NCBI RefSeq assembly: GCF_047553045.1
Contig: NZ_CP180208.1
Span: forward strand, 310,001-374,000
From: Sphingomonas_L flavalba_A
GTDB taxonomy: Bacteria; Pseudomonadota; Alphaproteobacteria; Sphingomonadales; Sphingomonadaceae
Length of the DNA stretch: 64,000 nt
Reading direction: 5' to 3'
Both the position numbers and the translations under genes were made by a program. Below are positions 17,742 to 25,639 of the stretch, in pieces; position 1 is the first letter of the stretch, and each line of letters starts with the position of its first letter. Below the pieces are notes generated by a model, which searched no databases, had not been told where the DNA came from, and was given only the letters and a program-made list of their open reading frames with translations.

Positions 17742-18755
17742 TCAGCGCAGATCGGGCGCCGGGCCGGTGCTGCCGCGCACCACCAGTTCGTGATCGAGGG
17801 TAACGACACGGGTCTCGGTGGCGGCGCCTTCGATGATCGCCAGCAGCAGCTTGACCGCGGTCTTGCCGATCATCTCCATCGGCTGCCGCACCGTGGTCAG
17901 CGGCGGGTCGAGGTAGCGGGCATAGCGGATGTCGTCGAAACCGACGATCGACAGGTCGCGCGGGCAGCGCAGGTCGTGGGCGCGGCAGGCGGCGAGTGCG
18001 CCGACCGCCATCTCGTCGCTGAAGCAGAATATCGCGGTCGGGCGCTCCGGCAGGGTCAGCAACCGCTCGGCTTCGCGCTGCCCCGCCTCGATGGTATAAT
18101 CGGCATGGCGGATCAGCAATTCGCTTTCCCGTCCGGGGGTGGCGGCGGCGTTGCGCACCCCGGTCAGCCGGTCGCGGGTGATATTGCTTTCGATCGGCCC
18201 GGCGATGATCCCGATGCGACGGTGGCCCATCGACTGCAGCAGCGCCATCGCTTCATGCGCGGCGCGGGCATTGTCGATATGGACGCTGGATACGCCGAAC
18301 GCGGGGGAGAAATCGCAGCTGTTGACGATCGGCGCCTGCGGCCCCTTGTCCCGGACCGCGTTGACCAGCGCCGTCGGCATCCGGTGGCCAAGGAAGATCA
18401 CCCCGTCGGCTTCCTTGCGCTGGAGCATGTCGGCGAACTGCGCCTCACGCTTCGCATCGTCGCGCGTGTCGCCCAGCAGCACCGAATAACCGGCCTGCTT
18501 CGCCATGTCGTCCGCCCGGCGCAGCACTTCGGAAAAGAACGGGTTGGACACGTCGGGGACCATCATCACGATCTTCGACGTGCGCAGCATGCGCAGGCTC
18601 TTGGCCGCGAAGTTGGGCGCATAGCCCAGTTCCTTGATCGCGGCCTGCACCTTGGCGCGGGTTTCGGGGACGACGATGTCGGGGTTGCTGAGCGTGCGCG
18701 AAACCGTCGCCGTCGAAACGCCGGCGCGCGCCGCTACCATCTTGATCGTGCTCAT
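17742..18755 (-). CDS. LacI family transcriptional regulator, probable master regulator of the adjacent sugar locus
   Basis: 337-residue regulator with N-terminal HTH (MVAARAGVSTATVSRTLSNP), hinge helix NFAAKSLR that opens the minor groove at the operator centre, and a periplasmic-binding-protein-like core (SKIVMMVPDVSNPFFSEVLR; FCFSDEMAVGALAACRAHDL; IVGFDDIRYARYLDPPLTTV) that binds a sugar effector. The ATG follows GAGGGGGCA. It is divergent from an FHS-type permease whose leader contains a TGTAAACCATTACA palindrome. Closely similar palindromes lie in front of at least six other units up to 34 kb, so it probably represses the whole locus. The effector is not deducible. Confidence 0.92.
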   Translation of the reverse strand: MSTIKMVAARAGVSTATVSRTLSNPDIVVPETRAKVQAAIKELGYAPNFAAKSLRMLRTSKIVMMVPDVSNPFFSEVLRRADDMAKQAGYSVLLGDTRDDAKREAQFADMLQRKEADGVIFLGHRMPTALVNAVRDKGPQAPIVNSCDFSPAFGVSSVHIDNARAAHEAMALLQSMGHRRIGIIAGPIESNITRDRLTGVRNAAATPGRESELLIRHADYTIEAGQREAERLLTLPERPTAIFCFSDEMAVGALAACRAHDLRCPRDLSIVGFDDIRYARYLDPPLTTVRQPMEMIGKTAVKLLLAIIEGAATETRVVTLDHELVVRGSTGPAPDLR

Positions 18756-18910
18756 TGCCCCCTCTCGCCCCGTACCGGCGGCTTCGTCATGTAAAGGATC
18801 CCATGCGCCGATCAACGCCGCGTCGGCCCGCCAGTCACCATCGAAACCCCGCCAATGTCAACGGGCGGATATGCGGGCTTGACGGGAGGCGCGGCATCGA
18901 CGATTTCATA

Positions 18911-18924
18911 TGTAAACCATTACA
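18911..18924. promoter_or_regulatory. LacI-type operator upstream of sugar permease
   Basis: Perfect TGTAA/TTACA inverted repeat with a four-base ACCA spacer, 19 bases before the permease ATG and in the divergent interval with the lacI-type gene. It matches the general LacI-family form TGTAA-N4-TTACA, although the usual central CG is CC here. Confidence 0.75.
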
Positions 18925-18943
18925 GGCGTAAGGGAGCGGTCGA

Positions 18944-20365
18944 ATGGCGGGCATCGTGTCTGAAAGGCGGTTGTTCGCCGGTAGTTGCGCCGCCATTGCC
19001 GCGCTGGCGTTCAGCTTCGCGGCGATCAGCGCGATCATGTACGACCTGAAGGGCGAATTTCTGCTCGACAATGCCCAGGTCGGCCTGATCGGCGGCGCCG
19101 CCCTGTGGGGCATGGCGATTTCGCAGATCGGCTTCTCCTCGCTGTGCGACGTGTTCGGCATGCGCAACCTGATGCGACTGGCCTGTGTCGGCCATGTCGC
19201 CGGGGTGCTGCTGCTCGTCACCGCCGGCGGGTTTACCGGGCTTTTCGCCGGTGCGCTGGTCCTCGCTATCGCCAACGGCGTGATCGAGGCGGTGTGCAAC
19301 CCGCTTGTCGCGACGCTGTACCGCGACCGCAAGGCGGCGATGCTCAACCGCCTTCACCTGTGGTTTCCCGGCGGTATCGTCATCGGCGGCCTGGCCATCT
19401 GGGGGCTGAGCCTGCTCGCCGTCGACTGGCGGGTGAAGCTGGTGGCGATGCTGGTGCCGGTGGCGCTCTACGCCTGGCTGCTCTGGCGCAGCCATTTCCC
19501 GCCGACCGAGGCGGCCGAACATGGCGCGCCGCTTGCCGCGGTGTTCAAGGCGGTCGCCTCCACCCCCATCCTCTGGCTGTTCCTGGGGCTGATGATGGTG
19601 ACGATGAGCCTCGAACTGGGGCCGAACCGGTGGATTCCGGCGGTGCTCGAAGCCGGCGGCCTGCCCGGCATCCTGGTCCTCGTCCTGATCAACGGGGTGA
19701 TGGCGCTCGCCCGCGCCAACGCCCATACCATCCTTGACCGCGTCTCGCCGCCGGTGCTGCTCACCGTCTGCGTCGCGATCGCCGGGCTCGGCCTGCTCGG
19801 CCTCAGCTACGCGGAAGGGCTGGCGCAGACCATCCTCGCGGCGCTGGTCTTCGCCCTTGGCATTTCGGTGGTTTGGCCGACGATGATGGGTTTCGTCGCG
19901 GAACGAGCGCCGGCGACCGGCGCGCTCGGCCTTGGCTTGATGGCGGCGGTCGGCTCGCTCGCCGTCGGTGTCGTCACCACGCCGATGCTCGGCCGCATCG
20001 CCGACTCGCACCTGCTGGAAGCGGTGTCGCCGGCCGCGATCCACAGCGTTGCGGTCGACGCGCGCGCACAGCCTGGCCCGCTGCAAGGCGCGGCACAGGC
20101 CATCGCCGACGGCCGCGCCTCGGCGGAGGAAACGCGGGACTTCCTGCGCCGCGCCACCGCCGGAGAGGCGGGGCCGCAGGTCGCCGCCACCGCCGGCCCG
20201 CTGCTGCACGCCGGAGAGAACAGGTCGGGCCTGCTCTCCTTCCGCTATCTTGTGCCTTTCGCCGTGCTGGTCTGCCTGTTGCTGGGCGCGGTTGCGCTGA
20301 ACGATCGGCGCAAGGGCGGTTACGCCGCCCAGGCCGCCCGCGCCCGGCTCGACGGCAACGGCTAG
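18944..20365 (+). CDS. MFS sugar permease, FHS (fucose permease-like) family
   Basis: 473-residue 12-helix permease. The segment ALVLAIANGVIEAVCNPLVA, followed by RKAAMLNRLHLWFPGGIVIG, matches the conserved helix 4-5 region of the FucP/FHS sugar:H+ symporters (…NPL…NRLNL…G…). An extra loop of about 80 residues (about 365-440, Ala/Gly-rich, hydrophilic) precedes the final membrane helix and is unusual for the family. A LacI-type operator precedes the gene. It ends three bases before the convergent quinoprotein gene. By inference it imports the free sugar or keto-sugar produced in the periplasm. Confidence 0.82.
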   Translation: MAGIVSERRLFAGSCAAIAALAFSFAAISAIMYDLKGEFLLDNAQVGLIGGAALWGMAISQIGFSSLCDVFGMRNLMRLACVGHVAGVLLLVTAGGFTGLFAGALVLAIANGVIEAVCNPLVATLYRDRKAAMLNRLHLWFPGGIVIGGLAIWGLSLLAVDWRVKLVAMLVPVALYAWLLWRSHFPPTEAAEHGAPLAAVFKAVASTPILWLFLGLMMVTMSLELGPNRWIPAVLEAGGLPGILVLVLINGVMALARANAHTILDRVSPPVLLTVCVAIAGLGLLGLSYAEGLAQTILAALVFALGISVVWPTMMGFVAERAPATGALGLGLMAAVGSLAVGVVTTPMLGRIADSHLLEAVSPAAIHSVAVDARAQPGPLQGAAQAIADGRASAEETRDFLRRATAGEAGPQVAATAGPLLHAGENRSGLLSFRYLVPFAVLVCLLLGAVALNDRRKGGYAAQAARARLDGNG

Positions 20366-20368
20366 CGG

Positions 20369-22501
20369 TCAGTTCTGCCGTTTCGGGGGAAGCGCGAAGG
20401 CGATGAAGCTGCCGCCGGGCAGGTTCGCGCCGCCGGCCTTGCCGCCCCCGGCCGCGATCACGACGAACTGCCGGCCCTTCGCTTCGTAGACCGCCGGGGT
20501 GGCGTTGCCGGCGGCGGGAAGCGTCGTTTCCCAGAGCAGCTTGCCGGTCCGCTTGTCATAGGCGCGGAACTTGCGGTCGTCGGTCGTCGCGCCGATGAAC
20601 AGCAGCCCGCCGGCGGTGACCACGCCGCCGCCGTAATTGTCCGACCCGGTGTTGCGGATGCCCTTGGCGACCAGTTCGGGATATTCGCCGAACGGCTGGC
20701 GCCAGGCATAGGCGCCGCTGTTCAGGTCGATCGCGCTCAACGTCCCCCAGGGCGGGAGCAGCCCCGGATAGCCGTCGGCGTCGGTGAACTTGCCATATCC
20801 GGCAAAGGTATAGGCCGCCGCGTCGGATCGCGGGCCGACGGCGTGGGTCAACGCCGTGTCGCGATCGTAGACGATATAGTCGGCGACCGCGCCGATCCCC
20901 TCGTTGCCGAGGTGGGCGAAGCCCGGCATGCGTCCGCCGCCGCGGGCGATCATGCCGAACACGTTGAATTTGGTCAGCCGGTCGCCAATGCCGATCAGCG
21001 ACGGGAATTCCGGCGGCATGCCTTCCCGCTTGCTACCGTGGCAGGCGGCGCATTCGGATTCGTATATCGCCCGGCCCGATGCGACGGCCGAGGTCGACCG
21101 CTTGCCAAGCTGCAGGATCGACGGCTTCTCGTTGCTGTTGACGTACAGCATCGCGGTTTCCGGGTCGAACGCGGCGCCGCCCCATTCGGCGCCGCCGTCG
21201 GTGCCGGGGGTGATCAGCGTCCCGCCGAAGCTGGGCGGCGCGAACAGGCCGGTGGCCTCGAACTGGCTGAGGCGTTCGGCCATCGCCCTGGCGGCCTCCG
21301 GCGTGCGGTCGGTCACGTCGTCGGCGGTGATCTGCTGGCGGGCGAATGGCTTGGGAAGGAGCGGGAAGGGCTGCGTCGGCGATGCGTATTCGCCGGGGAT
21401 CGGCGACGGCGGCACCGGCCGCTCGACGATCGGGAACAGCGGCTCGCCGGTCACCCGGTTGAACACATAGACGAAGCCCTGCTTGCTGATCTGGGCAACC
21501 GCGTCGACCGGCCGGCCGTCACGCTTGACCGTGACCAGCGCGGGCGGCGCAGGGAAATCGTAATCCCACAGGTCGTGGTGAACCGCCTGGAAATGCCACA
21601 GCCGCTTCCCGGTTGCCGCGTCCAGCGCCAAGAGCGTGTTGGCGAACAGGTTGTCGCCCTTGCGGTCGCCGCCAAAGAAATCCTTGTCGCCCTGTCCGGC
21701 CGACGCGGTCGGCACGAACACCATGCCGCGCGCCTGGTCCACCGCCAGGCCGGCCCAGGCATTGGCGCCGTTCATCGTTTTCCATGCGTCCTTGGGCCAG
21801 CTGTCATAGCCGGTTTCGCCGGGCTGGGGGATGGTGTGGAACGTCCACCGGATCGCACCGGTGCGCACGTCATAGGCGCGGATGTGGCCCGGCGCCCATC
21901 CGGTCGTGCCCATGATCAGCAGGTCTTTGTAGACGACACCGGGCGTATTGGCGCCGACCGACACGTCCCGCGGGTCGCGGCCCAACCCGTCGCGAAGGTC
22001 GACCCGGCCGTTGGTGCCGAAACTGGGGATCGCCTTGCCGGTACGCGCGTCGATCGCGATCAGGAAGGATCGCGCCGTCATGAATATCCGCGCTTCCGTC
22101 CCGTCCGACCAGTAGCTGACACCGCGCAACCGCTGCTTGGTCAGCACCGGCTGGTCGCCATTGGGGTCGAACACCCAGATCTGCCGCCCGGTCGCGGCGT
22201 CGAGGGCGAACACCCGCAGCTTGGGCGACACGACATACATCACCCCGTCGACGATGATCGGGTTGCACTGCATTTCCGACGCGTTGCCGCCCTCGCCGAA
22301 AGCGTCGCCGGTGTCGAACGTCCACGCGACGGACAGTTGCGCGACATTGCCGGTGTCGATCTGGCGCAGCGCCGAATACTGGATGTGGTCCGGTCCGCCA
22401 TAGACCGGCCAGCCGCGATAGGCGGCATCGTCCGCCAGCAGCGGGGCGGCGATCACCAGTCCAGGGGCGGCGGCGAGGGCAAGGATGGTGAGGCGGCGCA
22501 T
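20369..22501 (-). CDS. PQQ-dependent dehydrogenase with inserted cytochrome c domain
   Basis: 710-residue periplasmic quinoprotein with signal peptide (VIAAPLLADD). Eight-bladed propeller W-motifs are visible (LDAATGKRLWHF; YDKRTGKLLWETTL), as are membrane-glucose-dehydrogenase-like active-site stretches VHHDLWDYDFPAPP and ISKQGFVYVFNRVTGEP. A c-type haem site CAACH (Cys484-His488) with a likely axial Met525 (GGGRMPGF) is inserted between the later blades at about 470-550, so electrons could pass internally from PQQ to haem. Probable substrate is an aldose or other sugar alcohol/hydroxyl. It is the third gene of the oxidoreductase–isomerase–quinoprotein unit, 69 bases after the isomerase. Confidence 0.88.
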   Translation of the reverse strand: MRRLTILALAAAPGLVIAAPLLADDAAYRGWPVYGGPDHIQYSALRQIDTGNVAQLSVAWTFDTGDAFGEGGNASEMQCNPIIVDGVMYVVSPKLRVFALDAATGRQIWVFDPNGDQPVLTKQRLRGVSYWSDGTEARIFMTARSFLIAIDARTGKAIPSFGTNGRVDLRDGLGRDPRDVSVGANTPGVVYKDLLIMGTTGWAPGHIRAYDVRTGAIRWTFHTIPQPGETGYDSWPKDAWKTMNGANAWAGLAVDQARGMVFVPTASAGQGDKDFFGGDRKGDNLFANTLLALDAATGKRLWHFQAVHHDLWDYDFPAPPALVTVKRDGRPVDAVAQISKQGFVYVFNRVTGEPLFPIVERPVPPSPIPGEYASPTQPFPLLPKPFARQQITADDVTDRTPEAARAMAERLSQFEATGLFAPPSFGGTLITPGTDGGAEWGGAAFDPETAMLYVNSNEKPSILQLGKRSTSAVASGRAIYESECAACHGSKREGMPPEFPSLIGIGDRLTKFNVFGMIARGGGRMPGFAHLGNEGIGAVADYIVYDRDTALTHAVGPRSDAAAYTFAGYGKFTDADGYPGLLPPWGTLSAIDLNSGAYAWRQPFGEYPELVAKGIRNTGSDNYGGGVVTAGGLLFIGATTDDRKFRAYDKRTGKLLWETTLPAAGNATPAVYEAKGRQFVVIAAGGGKAGGANLPGGSFIAFALPPKRQN

Positions 22502-22570
22502 CGGCGGTCTCCGTGACGGGGGGCGGGACGAATGGTTCGCGACGCCGCTTCTACACGCTGCGCCGGTGGG

Positions 22571-23629
22571 TCAGAAGCCCAGGATGCGCCGGTTGCGCGC
22601 GTCGTCGCGCTCGCCGCCGCCGACGAAATCGTCAAAGCCGTGACTGGTGACGGGAATGATGTGGCGCCGGACGAACGCGGCGCCCTCGCGGGCGCCGACC
22701 GCCGAATCCTTCAGCGCGCATTCCCACTCGACCACCGCCCAACCGGGGAAGTCGTATTGGGCGAGCTTGGAAAATATCGCGCCGAAATCGATCTGGCCGT
22801 CGCCGAGCGACCGGAAACGGCCCGGCCGTTCGGCCCAGCCCTGATAACCGCCATACACGCCGCTGCGCCCGTTCGGGCGGAACTCGGCATCCTTCACATG
22901 CATCATCTTGATGCGGTCGCGGTAGATGTCGAGGAACGCCAGATAGTCCAGTTGCTGAAGCAGCAGATGGCTCGGGTCGTAGAGGATCGACGCGCGCGGA
23001 TGGGCGCCGACCGCGTCCAGGAACCGCTCGAAGCTGGCGCCGTCGTGCAGATCCTCGCCGGGATGGATTTCGTAGCACAGGTCGACGCCGGCATCCTCAT
23101 AGGCGTTCAGGATCGGCGTCCAGCGGCGCGCCAGCTCGGCAAAGCCTTCCTCGACCAGCCCGGCGGGCCGCTGCGGCCAGGGGTAGACCATCGGCCACAG
23201 CAACGCGCCGGAAAAGGTCGCCGACGCGGTCAGGCCCAGCCGCTGGCTGGCGCGGGCGGCGAGCAGCAACTGGTCGGTCGCCCAGACCTGCCGTTCGCTG
23301 TCCGATGCGGTGCGCAGCGGCGCGGGCAGGAAATTCTCGAACAGGGTCCGCACCCCCGGGTGTACCGCGACCATCTGGCCCTGGATGTGGGTCGACAATT
23401 CGGTGATGACCAGGCCGTGTTCGGCCAGCGTGCCTTTCAGCTCGTCGCAATAGGCGTCGCTTTCCGCCGCCAGCGCCAGATCCATGCAGCGCGGGTTGTC
23501 CGACGGCATCTGCACGCCCAGATAGCCGCATTCCGCCACCCACGGCGCAATCGTCTCCAGCCGGTCGAACGGCGGCGTGTCGTTCATGAACTGGGCCAGG
23601 AACAGGGCGGGGCCTTGGATGGTGCGCAT
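22571..23629 (-). CDS. Sugar isomerase/epimerase TIM-barrel protein (YcjR/DgpC-like)
   Basis: 352-residue xylose-isomerase-like TIM barrel without a signal peptide. The four expected metal ligands are in place: Glu in LCYEIHPGED, Asp in SILYDPSHLL, His in KMMHVKDAEF and Glu in AVVEWECALK. This family contains the 3-keto-sugar epimerase YcjR and the catalytic subunit of ketoglycoside-cleaving DgpBC/CarBC enzymes. The ATG at 23629 is preceded by GGAG at seven bases; a TTG twelve bases upstream is less likely. It lies 17 bases after a Gfo/Idh/MocA gene, the partnership found in YcjS–YcjR and DgpA–DgpBC. The role as 3-keto-sugar epimerase or lyase is inference. Confidence 0.85.
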   Translation of the reverse strand: MRTIQGPALFLAQFMNDTPPFDRLETIAPWVAECGYLGVQMPSDNPRCMDLALAAESDAYCDELKGTLAEHGLVITELSTHIQGQMVAVHPGVRTLFENFLPAPLRTASDSERQVWATDQLLLAARASQRLGLTASATFSGALLWPMVYPWPQRPAGLVEEGFAELARRWTPILNAYEDAGVDLCYEIHPGEDLHDGASFERFLDAVGAHPRASILYDPSHLLLQQLDYLAFLDIYRDRIKMMHVKDAEFRPNGRSGVYGGYQGWAERPGRFRSLGDGQIDFGAIFSKLAQYDFPGWAVVEWECALKDSAVGAREGAAFVRRHIIPVTSHGFDDFVGGGERDDARNRRILGF

Positions 23630-23646
23630 GCCGGACTCCAACGGGA

Positions 23647-24783
23647 TCAGTCGTTTACCGCGACCCAGCCATGGGTCCGGCTGCTTTCGATAACGGCCTC
23701 GACAAAGGCCAGGCTACGCATGCCGCTGGCGATGCCGGGCAGCGGCGGCGCGGCATCGCCACGGCCACGAAGCGTCAACGCAAAGCTACGGTACAGATTC
23801 GCCAGCGCCCCGATATAGCCTTCCGGGTGACCGCCGGGCAGCCGCAATGCGGCGCGCGCGGCGGGGTCCGTCATCATCGCCGGATTGGCCGAAAGGGTCG
23901 TCGCCCGTCCGTCGGCGTCGGTCAGGACGATCTGCGTCGGCTGCTCCTGCGCCCAGCGCAGCGCCCCTTGTGTCCCGAACAGCGCGATATCGAACCGGTT
24001 CTGTTCGCCCGCGCAGACCTGGCTCGCGACCAGCGTGCCGCGCACGCCCCCGGCCAGCCGCAGCAGCGCGGCGCCGTCGTCGTCCAGCCGCCGGCCCGGC
24101 ACGGCGGCGCGGATGTCGGCCATGACCGCCTCGATCGGCAGGCCGGACAGGAACTCGACCATGTTCTGCGCGTGGACGCCGATGTCGCCGAAACAGCCGC
24201 TGCTGCCCGATTGCGCCGGGTCGGTGCGCCACACCGCCTGTGCATTGCCCTGCGTCTCGACCGGCTGGGTTAGCCAGCCCTGAGTGTAGCTTACCGAAAC
24301 CCGCTGCAGCGTGCCGATCGCGCCGGCCGCGATCAGCGCCCGCGCCTCCTGGACCATCGGGTAACCCTGATAGGTATAGGCCATCGCGAACCGGTCGGGG
24401 CGGGCGGCGGCAAGCGCGGCCACCGCGTGGGCATCGGCGGCGTCGCGCGCCAGCGGTTTTTCGCAGAATACCGCGAAACCGCGCTCCAGCGCCGCCGTCG
24501 CGACCGCGGCATGGATATTGTTCGGCGCGATGATGCTGATCAGTTCCGCGCGCTCGTCCTTTGGCAGCGCCGCTTCGCGGTCGAGCAGGGCAATCGCGTC
24601 GGTGGAAATCCGGGCGGGGGAAATGCCGGCCGCCTCGGCGGTCGCGCGATTGCGACCGTCATCGCGGCTGAACGCGCCGGCGACCAGGCGAATGCAGTCG
24701 TCCATGGCGGCGGCGCGGCGATGGACCGGGCCCATGAATGAGCCGGGGCCGCCCCCAATCATCGCCATTCGTACCGGATTCAT
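23647..24783 (-). CDS. Gfo/Idh/MocA family NAD(P)-dependent sugar oxidoreductase
   Basis: 378 residues. Rossmann start MAMIGGGPGSFMGPVHRRAA, the conserved FCEKPLARDAADA (catalytic Lys) and GDIGVHAQNMVEFL (catalytic Asp/His) define the family. Members such as YcjS and DgpA interconvert sugar C3 hydroxyl and C3 ketone. Context with the TIM-barrel epimerase, DUF1080 protein and GMC dehydrogenase makes a 3-keto-sugar substrate likely. It is first in its transcription unit, with a LacI-type operator 37 bases before the ATG. Confidence 0.9.
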   Translation of the reverse strand: MNPVRMAMIGGGPGSFMGPVHRRAAAMDDCIRLVAGAFSRDDGRNRATAEAAGISPARISTDAIALLDREAALPKDERAELISIIAPNNIHAAVATAALERGFAVFCEKPLARDAADAHAVAALAAARPDRFAMAYTYQGYPMVQEARALIAAGAIGTLQRVSVSYTQGWLTQPVETQGNAQAVWRTDPAQSGSSGCFGDIGVHAQNMVEFLSGLPIEAVMADIRAAVPGRRLDDDGAALLRLAGGVRGTLVASQVCAGEQNRFDIALFGTQGALRWAQEQPTQIVLTDADGRATTLSANPAMMTDPAARAALRLPGGHPEGYIGALANLYRSFALTLRGRGDAAPPLPGIASGMRSLAFVEAVIESSRTHGWVAVND

Positions 24784-24820
24784 GGCCCCTCCTTGCCGTT
24801 GAGCCTCGTCTAAGCGTCAA

Positions 24821-24834
24821 TGTAAACAATTACA
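24821..24834. promoter_or_regulatory. LacI-type operator upstream of Gfo/Idh/MocA operon
   Basis: TGTAA/TTACA inverted repeat with an ACAA spacer, differing from the 18911 site at one base. It lies 37 bases before the oxidoreductase ATG, in the divergent interval with the GMC dehydrogenase operon. Confidence 0.75.
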
Positions 24835-24911
24835 ATAGAGCGATGCCAACGACTCTCAATATCCCCCGCGCTTAGAAGGGGGGCGTCGGATTCGGCCAAA
24901 ATGCGCCATGC

Positions 24912-24955
24912 TTGACAGCGGATAACCGAAAGGATCATGATGAAATCGGTTTCAT
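24912..24955 (+). promoter_or_regulatory. Promoter with overlapping LacI-type palindrome, GMC dehydrogenase operon
   Basis: A perfect -35 TTGACA (24912-24917) and, after 18 bases, CATGAT (24936-24941) as -10. The perfect palindrome ATGAAATCGGTTTCAT (24940-24955) starts at the -10 and covers the probable start point. Its half-site TGAAA and central CG match another common LacI-family operator class (TGAAA-NCGN-TTTCA), different from the TGTAA class at the neighbouring site, so a second LacI-family protein may act here. The dehydrogenase operon starts 76 bases downstream. Confidence 0.6.
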
Positions 24956-25030
24956 TGGGGTTGCCGGCCAACGCGCTGCGTCCGCAGTCGCCCGGCCCTT
25001 CTGAGGCGTGACGACGGGCGGAAAACAGAG

Positions 25031-25639
25031 ATGGGCATGGCAGAGGATATTCTTCCTTCCGGAACGGGCGGCCTGCTGGGTGCCGCCGTCGATCGCCGGG
25101 CGCTGATCCGCGGCGCGGGCGGGGCGCTTGGCGGGGTGTGGCTGTCGGCGCTCGGCGCCGGCCCGCTCGCGGCCGACGCCGGTCTGGCGCCGCTGTTCCG
25201 GCGGCTCGGCGAAATCGTCATCCCGACCACCGATACGCCGGGCGCCGGTACGGAGGAGCTGTTCGCCTTCCTGTCGCGCGCGGCCGAGGCGGGATTGTTC
25301 GGGGTGCCGGCCGATCTGCTCGGCCGCCTGCGGCGGGATGTGGATGCACGCGCCGGCGGCGATTTCCTGCGGCTGCCGGCGGCGGCGCAGGCGGCGCTGG
25401 TCGTCGCGCTCGATGCGGAAAGCTATGCGCCGGGCAGTCGCGGCGATGCGCCCTGGTGCATGGTCAAGACGCTGATCCTCGTCGGCTATTATACCAGCGA
25501 GGCGGGCGCGTCGGAGGAACTGGACTATCAGCCGGTGCCCGGCCGCTACGACCCGGACGTTCCGACCGGTGCCGGCTATCGGGCGCAGTCGACCGACTGG
25601 TCCGGCCTGTCGATCAGAAAGGATGTGGCGCGGCCATGA
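25031..25639 (+). CDS. Gluconate 2-dehydrogenase subunit 3 family protein, small subunit of GMC sugar dehydrogenase
   Basis: 202-residue exported small subunit. A Tat-like signal lies at about residues 21-48 (DRRALIRGAGGALGGVWLSA), followed by the family core FRRLGEIVIPTTDTPGAGTE and the C-terminal VGYYTSEAGASEELDYQPVP. In FAD-dependent glucose, gluconate and glucoside-3-dehydrogenases this subunit escorts the folded flavoprotein through the Tat pathway. The stop overlaps the start of the GMC subunit (ATGA), as expected for a fixed complex. No cytochrome subunit follows, so electrons must leave by another route. Confidence 0.88.
   Translation: MGMAEDILPSGTGGLLGAAVDRRALIRGAGGALGGVWLSALGAGPLAADAGLAPLFRRLGEIVIPTTDTPGAGTEELFAFLSRAAEAGLFGVPADLLGRLRRDVDARAGGDFLRLPAAAQAALVVALDAESYAPGSRGDAPWCMVKTLILVGYYTSEAGASEELDYQPVPGRYDPDVPTGAGYRAQSTDWSGLSIRKDVARP

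Noticed and set aside
18786..18800. TGTAAAGGATCC near the lacI-type gene as a further operator
   Set aside because: Only the left half-site is present; the right arm does not match.
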